Below are positions 1 to 5,628 of a stretch of 5,628 nucleotides of DNA, piece by piece. Source of the stretch: Pseudomonadota bacterium. GTDB lineage: Bacteria; Pseudomonadota; Alphaproteobacteria; Rhizobiales; Rhizobiaceae. Position numbers and translations under genes: made by a program. Numbering within the stretch: the stretch's first letter is position 1; each line of letters begins with the position of its first letter. The DNA lies in assembly GCA_023388675.1 (NCBI GenBank), contig JAEWFU010000238.1:1-5628 (forward strand), read 5' to 3'. Under the pieces are notes generated by a model. The model saw only the letters and a program-made list of their open reading frames with translations, was not told the DNA's origin and searched no databases.

Positions 1-1158
1 GCCGACCGGGTTTCGGGCCTCTATGCGCCCGTCGTGCATCTGGCTGCCCTCGCCACCTTCATTGGCTGGATGGTCGCGACAGGCGACTGGCACAGGGCGA
101 CGACAGTGGCGATCGCGGTGCTTATCATCACCTGCCCGTGCGCTCTCGGGCTTGCCGTGCCGATCGTGCAGGTGATGGCCGCGCGTCGCCTGTTCGAGAA
201 CGGCGTGATGGTGCGTGACGGCAGCGCCATGGAGCGGCTGGCCGAAGCAGACGCGGCCGTGTTCGACAAGACGGGCACGCTGACGCTCGGCGAACCGGTG
301 CTCACGAATACGGGTGCGATCGAGCCCGGCCTTCTGGCGACGGCTGCGGCGCTCGCGATCCATTCGCGCCATCCGCAGTCACGGGCAATCGCTGCGAAGG
401 GTGTCGCCGGACCTGCATTCACCGATGTGGTCGAATATCCCGGCTTCGGGATCGAGGGCCGGGCGGACGGTCATATCTGGCGGCTGGGTCGTGCAGGCTG
501 GGCCGGCGAGACCGGCGAGGGCACCGTGCTTTCCCGCGACGGTGTCGCGGTTGCCCGCTTCACCTTCGAGGACAGGCTCCGTCGCGACGCGCGCCAGACG
601 CTGGCGGCGCTGGAGGACCAGATCCGCCCGATCGAGATGCTGTCGGGCGACACCGAAAGCGCCTGCCGGTCAGTCGCCGGCCAGCTCGGGATCCGCCATG
701 TCTCGGCGGGCCTGCTGCCGGCCGGCAAGGTGGCGCGCATCGAGGAGCTGGCCCGTCAGGGTCGCAAGGTGCTGATGGTCGGCGACGGCCTCAACGATGC
801 GCCGGCGCTGGGTGCCGCGCATGTGTCGATTGCGCCGGCAACCGCAGCCGATGTCGGGCGCAACGCGGCCGATTTCGTTTTCCTGCGCGAAAGCCTGTCG
901 GCGATCCCGCTGGCGCTCGACGTGTCGCGTCGGGCGGGAAGGCTGATCCGGCAGAACCTGTTCCTCGCCATCGGCTACAACGTCCTTGCCGTGCCGATCG
1001 CGGTCCTGGGCTATGCGACGCCGTTGATCGCCGCCGTTGCCATGTCGAGCTCGTCCATCATCGTGATCGCCAATGCGATACGGCTCGGCAGTCCGGTAAC
1101 GGGGAGCGGCGGTGCCGGTGGGGCAGTCCTGTTTCGCAACCCGGAGACCGTGCGATGA
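1..1158 (+). CDS. fixI: FixI/CcoI-type Cu(I)-exporting P1B ATPase, 3' part (N-terminus outside window)
   Basis: The open frame enters at base 1 and gives the last 385 residues of a protein whose family is usually about 730-760 residues, so roughly half is missing. Missing parts are the metal-binding domain, the first membrane helices and the TGE actuator loop. Visible in order: a membrane segment from about residue 13; the next helix with the CPC metal site (C45-P46-C47); the phosphorylation motif DKTGTLT with D89; the P1B-specific HP dipeptide (H124-P125) in the nucleotide domain; the hinge GDGLNDAP from residue 261; and two last helices carrying N-x6-YN-x4-P and M-x2-SS-x5-N. These three helix signatures are those of Cu(I) P1B-1 pumps. 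FixI/CcoI members deliver copper outward for CuB of cbb3 oxidase. The FixI rather than CopA assignment rests mainly on the fixS gene that follows. A Gly-rich tail of about 20 residues follows the last helix. Confidence 0.95.
   Translation, partial: ADRVSGLYAPVVHLAALATFIGWMVATGDWHRATTVAIAVLIITCPCALGLAVPIVQVMAARRLFENGVMVRDGSAMERLAEADAAVFDKTGTLTLGEPVLTNTGAIEPGLLATAAALAIHSRHPQSRAIAAKGVAGPAFTDVVEYPGFGIEGRADGHIWRLGRAGWAGETGEGTVLSRDGVAVARFTFEDRLRRDARQTLAALEDQIRPIEMLSGDTESACRSVAGQLGIRHVSAGLLPAGKVARIEELARQGRKVLMVGDGLNDAPALGAAHVSIAPATAADVGRNAADFVFLRESLSAIPLALDVSRRAGRLIRQNLFLAIGYNVLAVPIAVLGYATPLIAAVAMSSSSIIVIANAIRLGSPVTGSGGAGGAVLFRNPETVR
1143..1146 (+). promoter_or_regulatory. Ribosome binding site of fixS
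   Basis: GGAG lies inside the last codons of fixI, 8 bases before the ATG at 1155. It supports this start over the second ATG two codons later and fits translational coupling through the ATGA overlap. Confidence 0.6.
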
Positions 1159-1328
1159 GCATGCTCCTGTACCTCGTACCGGTGGCGCTCTTTCTGGGCG
1201 GGATGGCACTGGTCGCCTTCCTGTGGGCGCTGCGTGCCGGCCAATACGAAGACCTCGACGGGGCGGCCGAACGGATCCTGCTCGACGACGACAGCGACGC
1301 TCGGCCGCATGGGAGCGATCCGTTGTAG
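1155..1328 (+). CDS. fixS: cbb3-type cytochrome oxidase assembly protein FixS/CcoS
   Basis: A 57-residue protein whose ATG shares four bases (ATGA) with the fixI stop codon, the usual fixI-fixS arrangement. Residues about 4-27 form a single hydrophobic helix, followed by an Arg and the family hallmark [14 protein letters not shown] (residues 29-42). It ends in a strongly acidic, polar tail ([12 protein letters not shown]). FixS/CcoS is a small inner-membrane protein required, together with the copper ATPase, for maturation of the cbb3 high-affinity terminal oxidase; its biochemical action is not settled in the literature I know. A frame one base off that runs through into hemA overlaps it, but the helix plus hallmark motif leave no doubt which frame is coding. 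The gene is short enough to be missed by automatic length cut-offs. Confidence 0.95.
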   Translation: MSMLLYLVPVALFLGGMALVAFLWALRAGQYEDLDGAAERILLDDDSDARPHGSDPL

Positions 1329-1380
1329 CTTGACCCCGAGACCGCGGGGAACGAAAGTGGCCCGATCACAGGGACCGGCC
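1329..1380 (+). other. fixS-hemA gap with small stem-loop and possible -35-like element
   Basis: This 52-base gap starts with CTTGACC (1329-1335), resembling an alphaproteobacterial -35 box, but no convincing -10 box lies 16-18 bases further on. The same stretch holds a 5-bp inverted repeat, CCCCG (1334-1338) and CGGGG (1345-1349), with a 6-base loop. No run of T follows, so it is not an intrinsic terminator. The gap could allow read-through from fixS, a separate hemA promoter, or both; the sequence does not decide. Confidence 0.25.
1370..1374 (+). promoter_or_regulatory. Ribosome binding site that fixes the hemA start
   Basis: AGGGA sits 6 bases before the ATG at 1381. The hemA frame stays open upstream to an ATG at 1234 inside fixS, but that start would add 49 residues unlike any ALAS N-terminus. 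The site and the family's N-terminus both favour 1381. Confidence 0.65.
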
Positions 1381-2607
1381 ATGAACTTCGAAGCTTTTTT
1401 TGCCACGAAGCTTGACCTTCTTCGGGAGGAGGGCCGGTATCGGGTTTTTGCGGAGCTTGAGCGGAAGGCCGGGTCTTTCCCGGTTGCGAGGCGGTTCGAC
1501 GGCAAGGGCGGGGCCGCGCCGGTGGGCGAGGTGTCGGTGTGGTGCTCCAACGACTATCTCGGCATGGGCCAGCATCCCGACGTGATAGCGGCGATGCATG
1601 AAGCGCTGGATGCCTGCGGGGCGGGCGCCGGCGGCACGCGCAACATCTCGGGCACCACCCATTACCATGTCCTGCTGGAGCGTGAGCTGGCCGACCTGCA
1701 CGGCAAGGAGGCAGCGCTCCTGTTCACGTCGGGCTACGTGTCCAACTGGACGAGCCTGTCGACGCTGGGTGCCAGCATACCCGGCTGCGTGATCTTCTCG
1801 GATGCCGGCAACCACGCCTCGATGATCGAGGGGGTGCGCCATTCGAAGGCGGAGAAGCGCATCTGGAAGCACAACGACGTTGAGGACCTCGACCGGCAGC
1901 TTTCCGAGTACGGCCCGGAGCGGGCGAAGATCGTCGCCTTCGAGAGCGTCTATTCGATGGATGGCGACATCGCGCCGCTTGCCGACATCGTGGCGGTGGC
2001 CGAGAAGCACGGTGCGATGACCTATCTGGACGAGGTGCATGCGGTTGGCATGTACGGCCCGTGCGGCGGCGGCATTGCCGAGCGCGAGGGGCTGATGGAC
2101 CGCATCACGCTGATCGAGGGCACGCTGGGCAAGGCGTTCGGCGTGGTGGGCGGCTACATCACGGGGTCTGCGGCGCTGTGCGATTTCATCCGCTCGTTTG
2201 CGAGCGGCTTCATCTTCACCACGGCGCTGCCGCCGCATGTGGCGGCCGGCGCGCTTGCCTCGGTGCGCCATCTCAAGCGCAGCGACGCCGAGCGGATGGG
2301 CCAGCGGGCGGCGGTGAGGAAGGTGCGGGCGCGGCTGGACGCGATCGGCATCCCGGTGCTTGCCAATCCGAGCCATATCGTGCCGGTGATGGTGGGGGAT
2401 GCGGCCAAGTGCAAGTGGATCAGCGACCTTCTGCTCGACGAGCACGGCATCTACGTGCAGCCGATCAACTATCCGACGGTGCCGAAGAAGACCGAGCGGT
2501 TGCGTATCACGCCAACCCCGCTGCACACCGACGCCGATATCGACCACCTCGCAACCGCACTCTCAAGCCTCTGGTCGCGCTGCGCGCTGGCAAGGAAGGT
2601 GGCGTAG
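1381..2607 (+). CDS. hemA: 5-aminolevulinate synthase (ALAS)
   Basis: A 408-residue PLP enzyme of the alpha-oxoamine synthase family. It condenses glycine with succinyl-CoA to 5-aminolevulinate, CO2 and CoA, the first committed step of heme (and cobalamin/chlorophyll) synthesis by the C4 route, in the cytoplasm. Length and start match bacterial ALAS (about 405-409). Landmarks: [11 protein letters not shown] near residues 56-66; Gly-rich loop and GGTRNISGT (81-92); NHASMIEG with PLP-stacking H145; [19 protein letters not shown] with D217, which pairs with the pyridine nitrogen; TLGKAFG with Schiff-base lysine K251; and [11 protein letters not shown] with RLRITPTP near the C-terminus. Every position runs three ahead of the Rhodobacter enzyme as I recall it (K248). 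The TLGKAFG-GGYI form rules in ALAS over the related KBL and BioF enzymes. It lies 52 bases after fixS on the same strand, so co-expression with cbb3 assembly genes is plausible. Confidence 0.97.
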   Translation: MNFEAFFATKLDLLREEGRYRVFAELERKAGSFPVARRFDGKGGAAPVGEVSVWCSNDYLGMGQHPDVIAAMHEALDACGAGAGGTRNISGTTHYHVLLERELADLHGKEAALLFTSGYVSNWTSLSTLGASIPGCVIFSDAGNHASMIEGVRHSKAEKRIWKHNDVEDLDRQLSEYGPERAKIVAFESVYSMDGDIAPLADIVAVAEKHGAMTYLDEVHAVGMYGPCGGGIAEREGLMDRITLIEGTLGKAFGVVGGYITGSAALCDFIRSFASGFIFTTALPPHVAAGALASVRHLKRSDAERMGQRAAVRKVRARLDAIGIPVLANPSHIVPVMVGDAAKCKWISDLLLDEHGIYVQPINYPTVPKKTERLRITPTPLHTDADIDHLATALSSLWSRCALARKVA

Positions 2608-2609
2608 CC

Positions 2610-2912
2610 CTAACGCTTGCGTACGAATTCCGTGCGCAGGACAAGGCCCTTGATCCCGTCGTGCCGGCAATCGATCTCCTCGACATTGTCGGTGAGGCGG
2701 ATCGACTTGATGACCGTGCCCTGCTTCAGGGTCTGATTGGCGCCTTTCACCTTCAGGTCCTTGATGAGGGCGACCGAATCGCCGTCTGCGAGAATATTGC
2801 CGGCGGCGTCGCGAACCTCCGGCTGCGTGGTCTGGTCTGCTGCCACCTCCGAGGCCGGACGCCATTCGCCGATCGTTTCATCGTAGACATATTCGTCGTT
2901 TTCGTCGGCCAT
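2610..2912 (-). CDS. PhnA/YjdM-family protein lacking the zinc ribbon
   Basis: A 100-residue protein. Residues about 33-100 match the PhnA domain: VRDAAGNILADGDSVALIKDL, then KVKG, TLKQGTVIKSIRLTD, EEIDC and a C-terminal LVLRTEFVRKR. This is a small SH3-like beta-barrel fold in the family. E. coli PhnA (now YjdM) carries an N-terminal four-cysteine zinc ribbon; here the N-terminus is instead acidic (MADENDEYVYDETIGEWRPA) and the only cysteine is C82, so no ribbon can form. Despite the historical name, a role in alkylphosphonate use is not established for this family, and no phn genes are nearby. The ATG at 2912 has only a weak purine-rich stretch upstream. The gene converges on hemA with 2 bases between stop codons. 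Function is otherwise unknown. Confidence 0.9.
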   Translation of the reverse strand: MADENDEYVYDETIGEWRPASEVAADQTTQPEVRDAAGNILADGDSVALIKDLKVKGANQTLKQGTVIKSIRLTDNVEEIDCRHDGIKGLVLRTEFVRKR

Positions 2913-3139
2913 GTTCTGTCTCTGTCGTGAGGAAGGCTTTCCGGTCGATCCAGTAGAGCCCGCTTACAGGACAGGGGCAGCCTGTGCAACGTCGGCTTCA
3001 CTCCTCGCGACGGTTGAGCGCGCATCACATTGCAGCCGAACTATTGGTCCAGGCGTCCTGAAAGAGGCGCGCGCGGCGCGAATATGCGTTAGAGAGCGCT
3101 TCGGAAGCCTCTTCAGGGCACTGAAATCAGCCGAGCATC
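2913..3139. other. Divergent intergenic region between the PhnA-like and MFS genes
   Basis: These 227 bases have no credible gene and must carry promoters for both flanking genes. On the minus strand TTGCAC, a 17-base spacer and TAAGCG form a weak sigma-70-like arrangement about 60 bases before the PhnA-like start. On the plus strand TTGAGC (3014-3019) with AACTAT (3039-3044) is spaced too far (19 bases) to be convincing. Small inverted repeats occur, such as ACAGG/CCTGT around 2966-2985 and GCTTC/GAAGC around 3098-3108, as does an alternating GC run near 3067-3080. None is a recognised operator, and no terminator with a T run is visible. Confidence 0.4.
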
Positions 3140-4375
3140 ATGTCCACAGCCGCCAGCGCCGACGACCGCTACGCAGCCTTTCGTCATTCATCCTATCTCC
3201 GGTTCTGGGTGGCGCGGTTTCTCACCACCTTCGCCACGCAGGTCGTTTCGGTCGCCGTGGGCTGGCAGGTCTATGATCTGACACGCAACCCGTTCGACCT
3301 TGGCCTCGTCGGCCTCATCCAGTTTGCGCCTTCGCTGCTGCTGGTGCTGGTGACCGGAGCGGCGGCCGACCGGTTTGGGCGGCGGCTCATCATGTCGCTG
3401 GCGATCCTGCTGGAGGCGCTGTGCGCTGCCGCACTGCTGGTGCTGACCTTGCGCGGGCTGACCTCGGTGACGCAGGTCTTCGTCGTCCTCGCGGTCTTTG
3501 GCATTGCCCGCTCGTTCTTCGGTCCGGCTTCGGCTTCGCTGGTCGCCAATCTCGTGCCGCCGGAGGATTTCGCCAATGCGGTGGCGTGGAACTCGTCGGC
3601 ATGGCAGACGGCCACGATCGTCGGGCCGGTCGCGGGCGGCCTGCTATACGGTCTCGCGCCGGAAGCGGCCTATGGCGTTGCCGCGGCGATGATGGCTGCG
3701 GCCGGTGTGCTGATCCTGTCGATCCCCAAGCCACAACAGCATACGGAAACGGAGCGCCCGTCGCTTGCCACGATATTCGCGGGCTTCAGATATATCCGCA
3801 GCGAGAAGATCGTGCTCGGCGCGATCTCGCTGGACTTGTTCGCCGTGCTGCTCGGCGGCGCGGTGGCCCTGCTGCCGGTCTATGCGCGCGATATCCTCGA
3901 ACTCGGACCGTGGGGCCTGGGATTGCTGCGCGCGGCGCCCGGCATCGGTGCCATCGTCGTGGCCGTGTGGCTGGCGGGGCATCCGATTCGCGACCATGCC
4001 GGCATCGTCATGTTCGTTTTCGTCGGGCTTTTTGGTCTGTTCACGGCCATCTTCGGGATCTCGACGATCCCCTGGGTGTCCATCACCGTGCTGGCGCTCC
4101 TGGGCGCGGCCGACATGATCAGCGTCTATATCCGGGAGACCCTGATCCAGCTCTGGACGCCGGACCGCGTACGTGGCCGCGTCAATGCCGTCAACATGGT
4201 CTTCGTCGGCGCGTCCAACGAACTCGGCGAATTCCGCGCGGGGTCGATGGCTGCTCTCGTCGGAACGGTGCCGGCGGTGGTGTTCGGCGGGATCGGGGCG
4301 ATCGGCGTCGCCGCGCTTTGGGCTTGGCTGTTCCCGGAACTCAGGAAGGCTCGGCGTCTCGACGGCCGGGTGTGA
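3140..4375 (+). CDS. MFS exporter, EntS/MFS_3-type
   Basis: A 411-residue inner-membrane protein of the major facilitator superfamily. The N-terminus (FRHSSYLRFWVARFLTT, from residue 14) leads straight into helix 1, supporting the ATG at 3140, although its ribosome binding site is weak. The MFS motif A, GAAADRFGRR (73-82), lies between helices 2 and 3. Hydrophobic segments fit about 12 helices in two halves, split by a polar loop around residues 196-220 (KPQQHTETERPSLATIF). TPDRVRGRVNAVN (340-352) followed by NELGEFRAG (360-368) is characteristic of the branch containing the enterobactin exporter EntS. Members export siderophores, drugs or other small molecules by proton antiport; the substrate here cannot be read from sequence, and no siderophore genes are in view. 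Its last 35 bases overlap the convergent amidotransferase gene. Confidence 0.92.
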   Translation: MSTAASADDRYAAFRHSSYLRFWVARFLTTFATQVVSVAVGWQVYDLTRNPFDLGLVGLIQFAPSLLLVLVTGAAADRFGRRLIMSLAILLEALCAAALLVLTLRGLTSVTQVFVVLAVFGIARSFFGPASASLVANLVPPEDFANAVAWNSSAWQTATIVGPVAGGLLYGLAPEAAYGVAAAMMAAAGVLILSIPKPQQHTETERPSLATIFAGFRYIRSEKIVLGAISLDLFAVLLGGAVALLPVYARDILELGPWGLGLLRAAPGIGAIVVAVWLAGHPIRDHAGIVMFVFVGLFGLFTAIFGISTIPWVSITVLALLGAADMISVYIRETLIQLWTPDRVRGRVNAVNMVFVGASNELGEFRAGSMAALVGTVPAVVFGGIGAIGVAALWAWLFPELRKARRLDGRV

Positions 4376-5120
4376 CGTTTGTCGCCACAGCGTGGACGGT
4401 CGCGGGCGTGCGCTGCGGCTCCCGGCCCTCGAACACCAGTCCGAGGAAATCCTCCAGCCAGCGCTTCAGCCGGATGTCCCACAGCATGCGGCCGTTGAGG
4501 TGGTCGCGGCCGAGCTGCGCTCCCGGCAGCACGAAACGGTGTGCGCCGCGCACCACCCAGCGCTGCATCATCACCCGCGTCAGCTCGGCATGGAACTGGA
4601 TGCCCCAGGCATTGCGCCCGTAGCGGAAGGCCTGGTTGGGATAATGCTCGGCCTCGGCCAGCAACGTCGCGCCGGACGGCAGCGAAAAACCTTCCCGGTG
4701 GAACTGATAGACCATCTCCGGCCAGTCGATGAGGCCGCTGCCGGCTTCGGTCGGCCGGATCGGATACCAGCCGATCTCGACCAGGCCGTCATCATGGCCG
4801 GCGACCGAGCCGCCGAGATGGTTGACCAGCATCTGTGCGCCAAGGCAGATGCCGAGGAAGGGCTTGTCCTCCGCCAGTGGCACAGCCAGCCAGTCGGTTT
4901 CGCGACGCACGAACTCGCTGGTATCGTTGGCGCTCATCGGGCCTCCGAACACGACCGCACCAACATGGTCGGCCAGCGTTTCGGGCAGCGGATCGCCCAG
5001 CGGAGGCCGCCTGATGTCGAGGTGGAAGCCCGCTTCGACCAGCAACTGGCCGACCCGCCCAGGGCTCGACAGCTCCTGGTGCAGGACGATCAGAATCTTG
5101 CCCTTGTCGCGCGCCAGCAT
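4341..5120 (-). CDS. Class I glutamine amidotransferase domain protein
   Basis: A 259-residue cytoplasmic protein resembling the GATase domain of GMP synthase. It has the whole Cys-His-Glu triad: C92 in GICLGAQML (nucleophile elbow), and H177 and E179 in GIQFHAE. FGGPMSAND (59-67) forms the oxyanion-side Gly-rich loop. Such domains hydrolyse glutamine and pass ammonia to a partner; related stand-alone proteins can also act as gamma-glutamyl hydrolases. No synthetase partner lies nearby, so the substrate is unknown. I chose the ATG at 5120; a GTG at 5123 would add one residue. The start is 6 bases beyond the stop of the TerB-like gene, which points to one transcript and translational coupling. 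The last 28 or so residues lie beyond the conserved fold, and the final 35 bases overlap the MFS gene on the other strand. Confidence 0.92.
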   Translation of the reverse strand: MLARDKGKILIVLHQELSSPGRVGQLLVEAGFHLDIRRPPLGDPLPETLADHVGAVVFGGPMSANDTSEFVRRETDWLAVPLAEDKPFLGICLGAQMLVNHLGGSVAGHDDGLVEIGWYPIRPTEAGSGLIDWPEMVYQFHREGFSLPSGATLLAEAEHYPNQAFRYGRNAWGIQFHAELTRVMMQRWVVRGAHRFVLPGAQLGRDHLNGRMLWDIRLKRWLEDFLGLVFEGREPQRTPATVHAVATNVTPGRRDAEPS

Positions 5121-5126
5121 CACCCG

Positions 5127-5600
5127 TCAATCGCCCCGTTCGTCCGCGTCCTGTTCATCGCGAACGCGCTGACGCATCAGCACACGATCGCGCGGCGACA
5201 CGCCGATCAGCTCCGCCGTCCGCCACACGATGTTGTCCTCAAGCTCGTGGATTTCACCGTCGGCGTATACCATCTCCCAAAGGATGCCGATGAACTCGAT
5301 CTTGGCCGTCTCGTCGAGGCTCCGGTTGAGCACGCTGGTGAAGGCGAAGAGATCGACCGCCTCGTTATGGGCTTCGTCGCCAGCCTTCACGATCTCGTCC
5401 AACTCGTCGCCGGAAAGCGCGTAGGAGCCTGCCAGCACCTCGCGCAGCCTTTCCCGCTCGGTCTCGGCACGTATGCCGTCGGCGTCGATGACGAAGAACA
5501 TCAAGGCCGCGGCCGCGACCCGGGGATCGTCCGCCTTGAGGCCGCCCCCGCGTGGCTTTTCGGGCAGGGCGCTGAAGAACGACTTCAGTCTTTCGAGCAT
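5127..5600 (-). CDS. TerB-family (tellurite resistance-like) protein
   Basis: A 157-residue, probably cytoplasmic, mostly helical protein with the two halves typical of the TerB/DjlA-N fold. Helix MFFVIDADG (34-42) is followed by acidic ETERERLREVL. A second copy of the same pattern, EMVYADGEIHELED (109-122), precedes NIVWRTAELIGVS (123-135). The paired xADG plus acidic residues are the proposed metal-binding positions of TerB. The acidic, charged C-terminus (RDEQDADERGD) is unstructured-looking. Stand-alone TerB-like genes like this one are widespread in alphaproteobacteria and, without the other ter genes, are not evidence for tellurite resistance. Start: ATG at 5600 with AGGAA 10 bases upstream. 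It is the first gene of a two-gene unit with the amidotransferase. Confidence 0.9.
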   Translation of the reverse strand: MLERLKSFFSALPEKPRGGGLKADDPRVAAAALMFFVIDADGIRAETERERLREVLAGSYALSGDELDEIVKAGDEAHNEAVDLFAFTSVLNRSLDETAKIEFIGILWEMVYADGEIHELEDNIVWRTAELIGVSPRDRVLMRQRVRDEQDADERGD

Positions 5601-5610
5601 AGGCTTGCGG

Positions 5611-5615
5611 TTCCT
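5611..5615 (-). promoter_or_regulatory. Ribosome binding site of the TerB-like gene
   Basis: AGGAA on the minus strand ends 10 bases before the ATG at 5600 and supports that start. Only 13 further bases are in the window, so the promoter of the two-gene unit cannot be assessed. Confidence 0.5.
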
Positions 5616-5628
5616 AGCAGTATCAGAT

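Noticed and set aside
1234..1380. In-frame upstream extension of hemA from an ATG at 1234
   Set aside because: It would overlap the clear fixS coding sequence, adds residues unlike ALAS N-termini, and a good ribosome binding site precedes 1381.
670..1550. Minus-strand frames across fixI, fixS and the start of hemA
   Set aside because: Shadows of well-recognised genes, with compositions typical of reversed GC-rich coding sequence.
1366..2547. Long open frame (393 codons) antisense to hemA
   Set aside because: A GC-rich shadow of hemA: the product is Arg/His-rich low-complexity with no recognisable domain, while the opposite strand is a textbook ALAS.
1023..2770. Several TTGAT words considered as FixK/FNR half-sites
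   Set aside because: None is followed by the matching ATCAA after four bases, and most are inside coding sequence.
2061..2930. Plus-strand open frame through the end of hemA and across the PhnA-like gene
   Set aside because: It lies out of frame with hemA and antisense to a recognised gene; the product has no family features.
4364..4427. Inverted repeat GGCCGGG/CCCGGCC with 50-base spacing near the MFS and amidotransferase gene ends
   Set aside because: Short, GC-only arms inside coding sequence, long spacer and no T run; expected by chance at this GC content.
3421..4623. 400-codon plus-strand frame inside and beyond the MFS gene
   Set aside because: The product is Arg/Gly-rich with no helices; the MFS frame has helices, motif A and family motifs over the same bases.
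5127..5600. Tellurite resistance operon
   Set aside because: Only one TerB-like protein is present; no TerC, TerD, TerZ or TerA homologues are in the window, and lone TerB-like genes are common.
1..5628. RNA genes, CRISPR arrays, insertion sequences, attachment sites
   Set aside because: No regularly spaced repeats, tRNA-like cloverleafs, transposase motifs or flanking direct repeats were seen; nearly all bases are explained by seven genes.

Overview
The window is a gene-dense, GC-rich stretch of bacterial chromosome that reads as an alphaproteobacterium, most likely Rhizobiales (Mesorhizobium/Phyllobacteriaceae-like). Three things support this: a FixI-FixS pair of the cbb3-oxidase assembly type, a HemA-type 5-aminolevulinate synthase (the C4/Shemin route to heme, which among bacteria is essentially alphaproteobacterial), and close textual resemblance of the remaining proteins to rhizobial families. 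The taxonomic call is inference from remembered family sequences, not from a search.

Layout. Bases 1-1328 hold the 3' half of fixI (copper P1B-type ATPase, cut by the window edge) and the complete small gene fixS, joined by an ATGA stop/start overlap. After 52 bases comes hemA (1381-2607, + strand). Its stop codon lies 2 bases from the stop codon of a convergent gene for a short PhnA/YjdM-family protein (2610-2912, - strand) that lacks the family's N-terminal zinc ribbon. A 227-base divergent intergenic region (2913-3139) separates that gene from an MFS exporter gene (3140-4375, + strand, EntS/MFS_3 type). The exporter gene overlaps tail-to-tail by 35 bases with a class I glutamine amidotransferase gene (4341-5120, - strand). 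That gene follows a TerB-family gene (5127-5600, - strand) so closely that the two almost certainly share a transcript.

How the genes fit together. FixI exports Cu(I) across the inner membrane for the CuB centre of cbb3 cytochrome oxidase, FixS is a small membrane protein also needed for oxidase maturation, and HemA makes the first committed heme precursor. One micro-oxic respiration enzyme thus has its copper supply, an assembly factor and heme-precursor synthesis encoded side by side on one strand. The rest (PhnA-like protein, exporter, amidotransferase, TerB-like protein) looks like ordinary chromosomal housekeeping or accessory content with no shared pathway I can demonstrate. I saw no RNA genes, insertion sequences, CRISPR arrays, integration sites or origins, and nothing here amounts to a clearly new system. 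The most notable points are the fixIS-hemA junction, the zinc-ribbon-less PhnA protein and the two very tight convergent gene ends.
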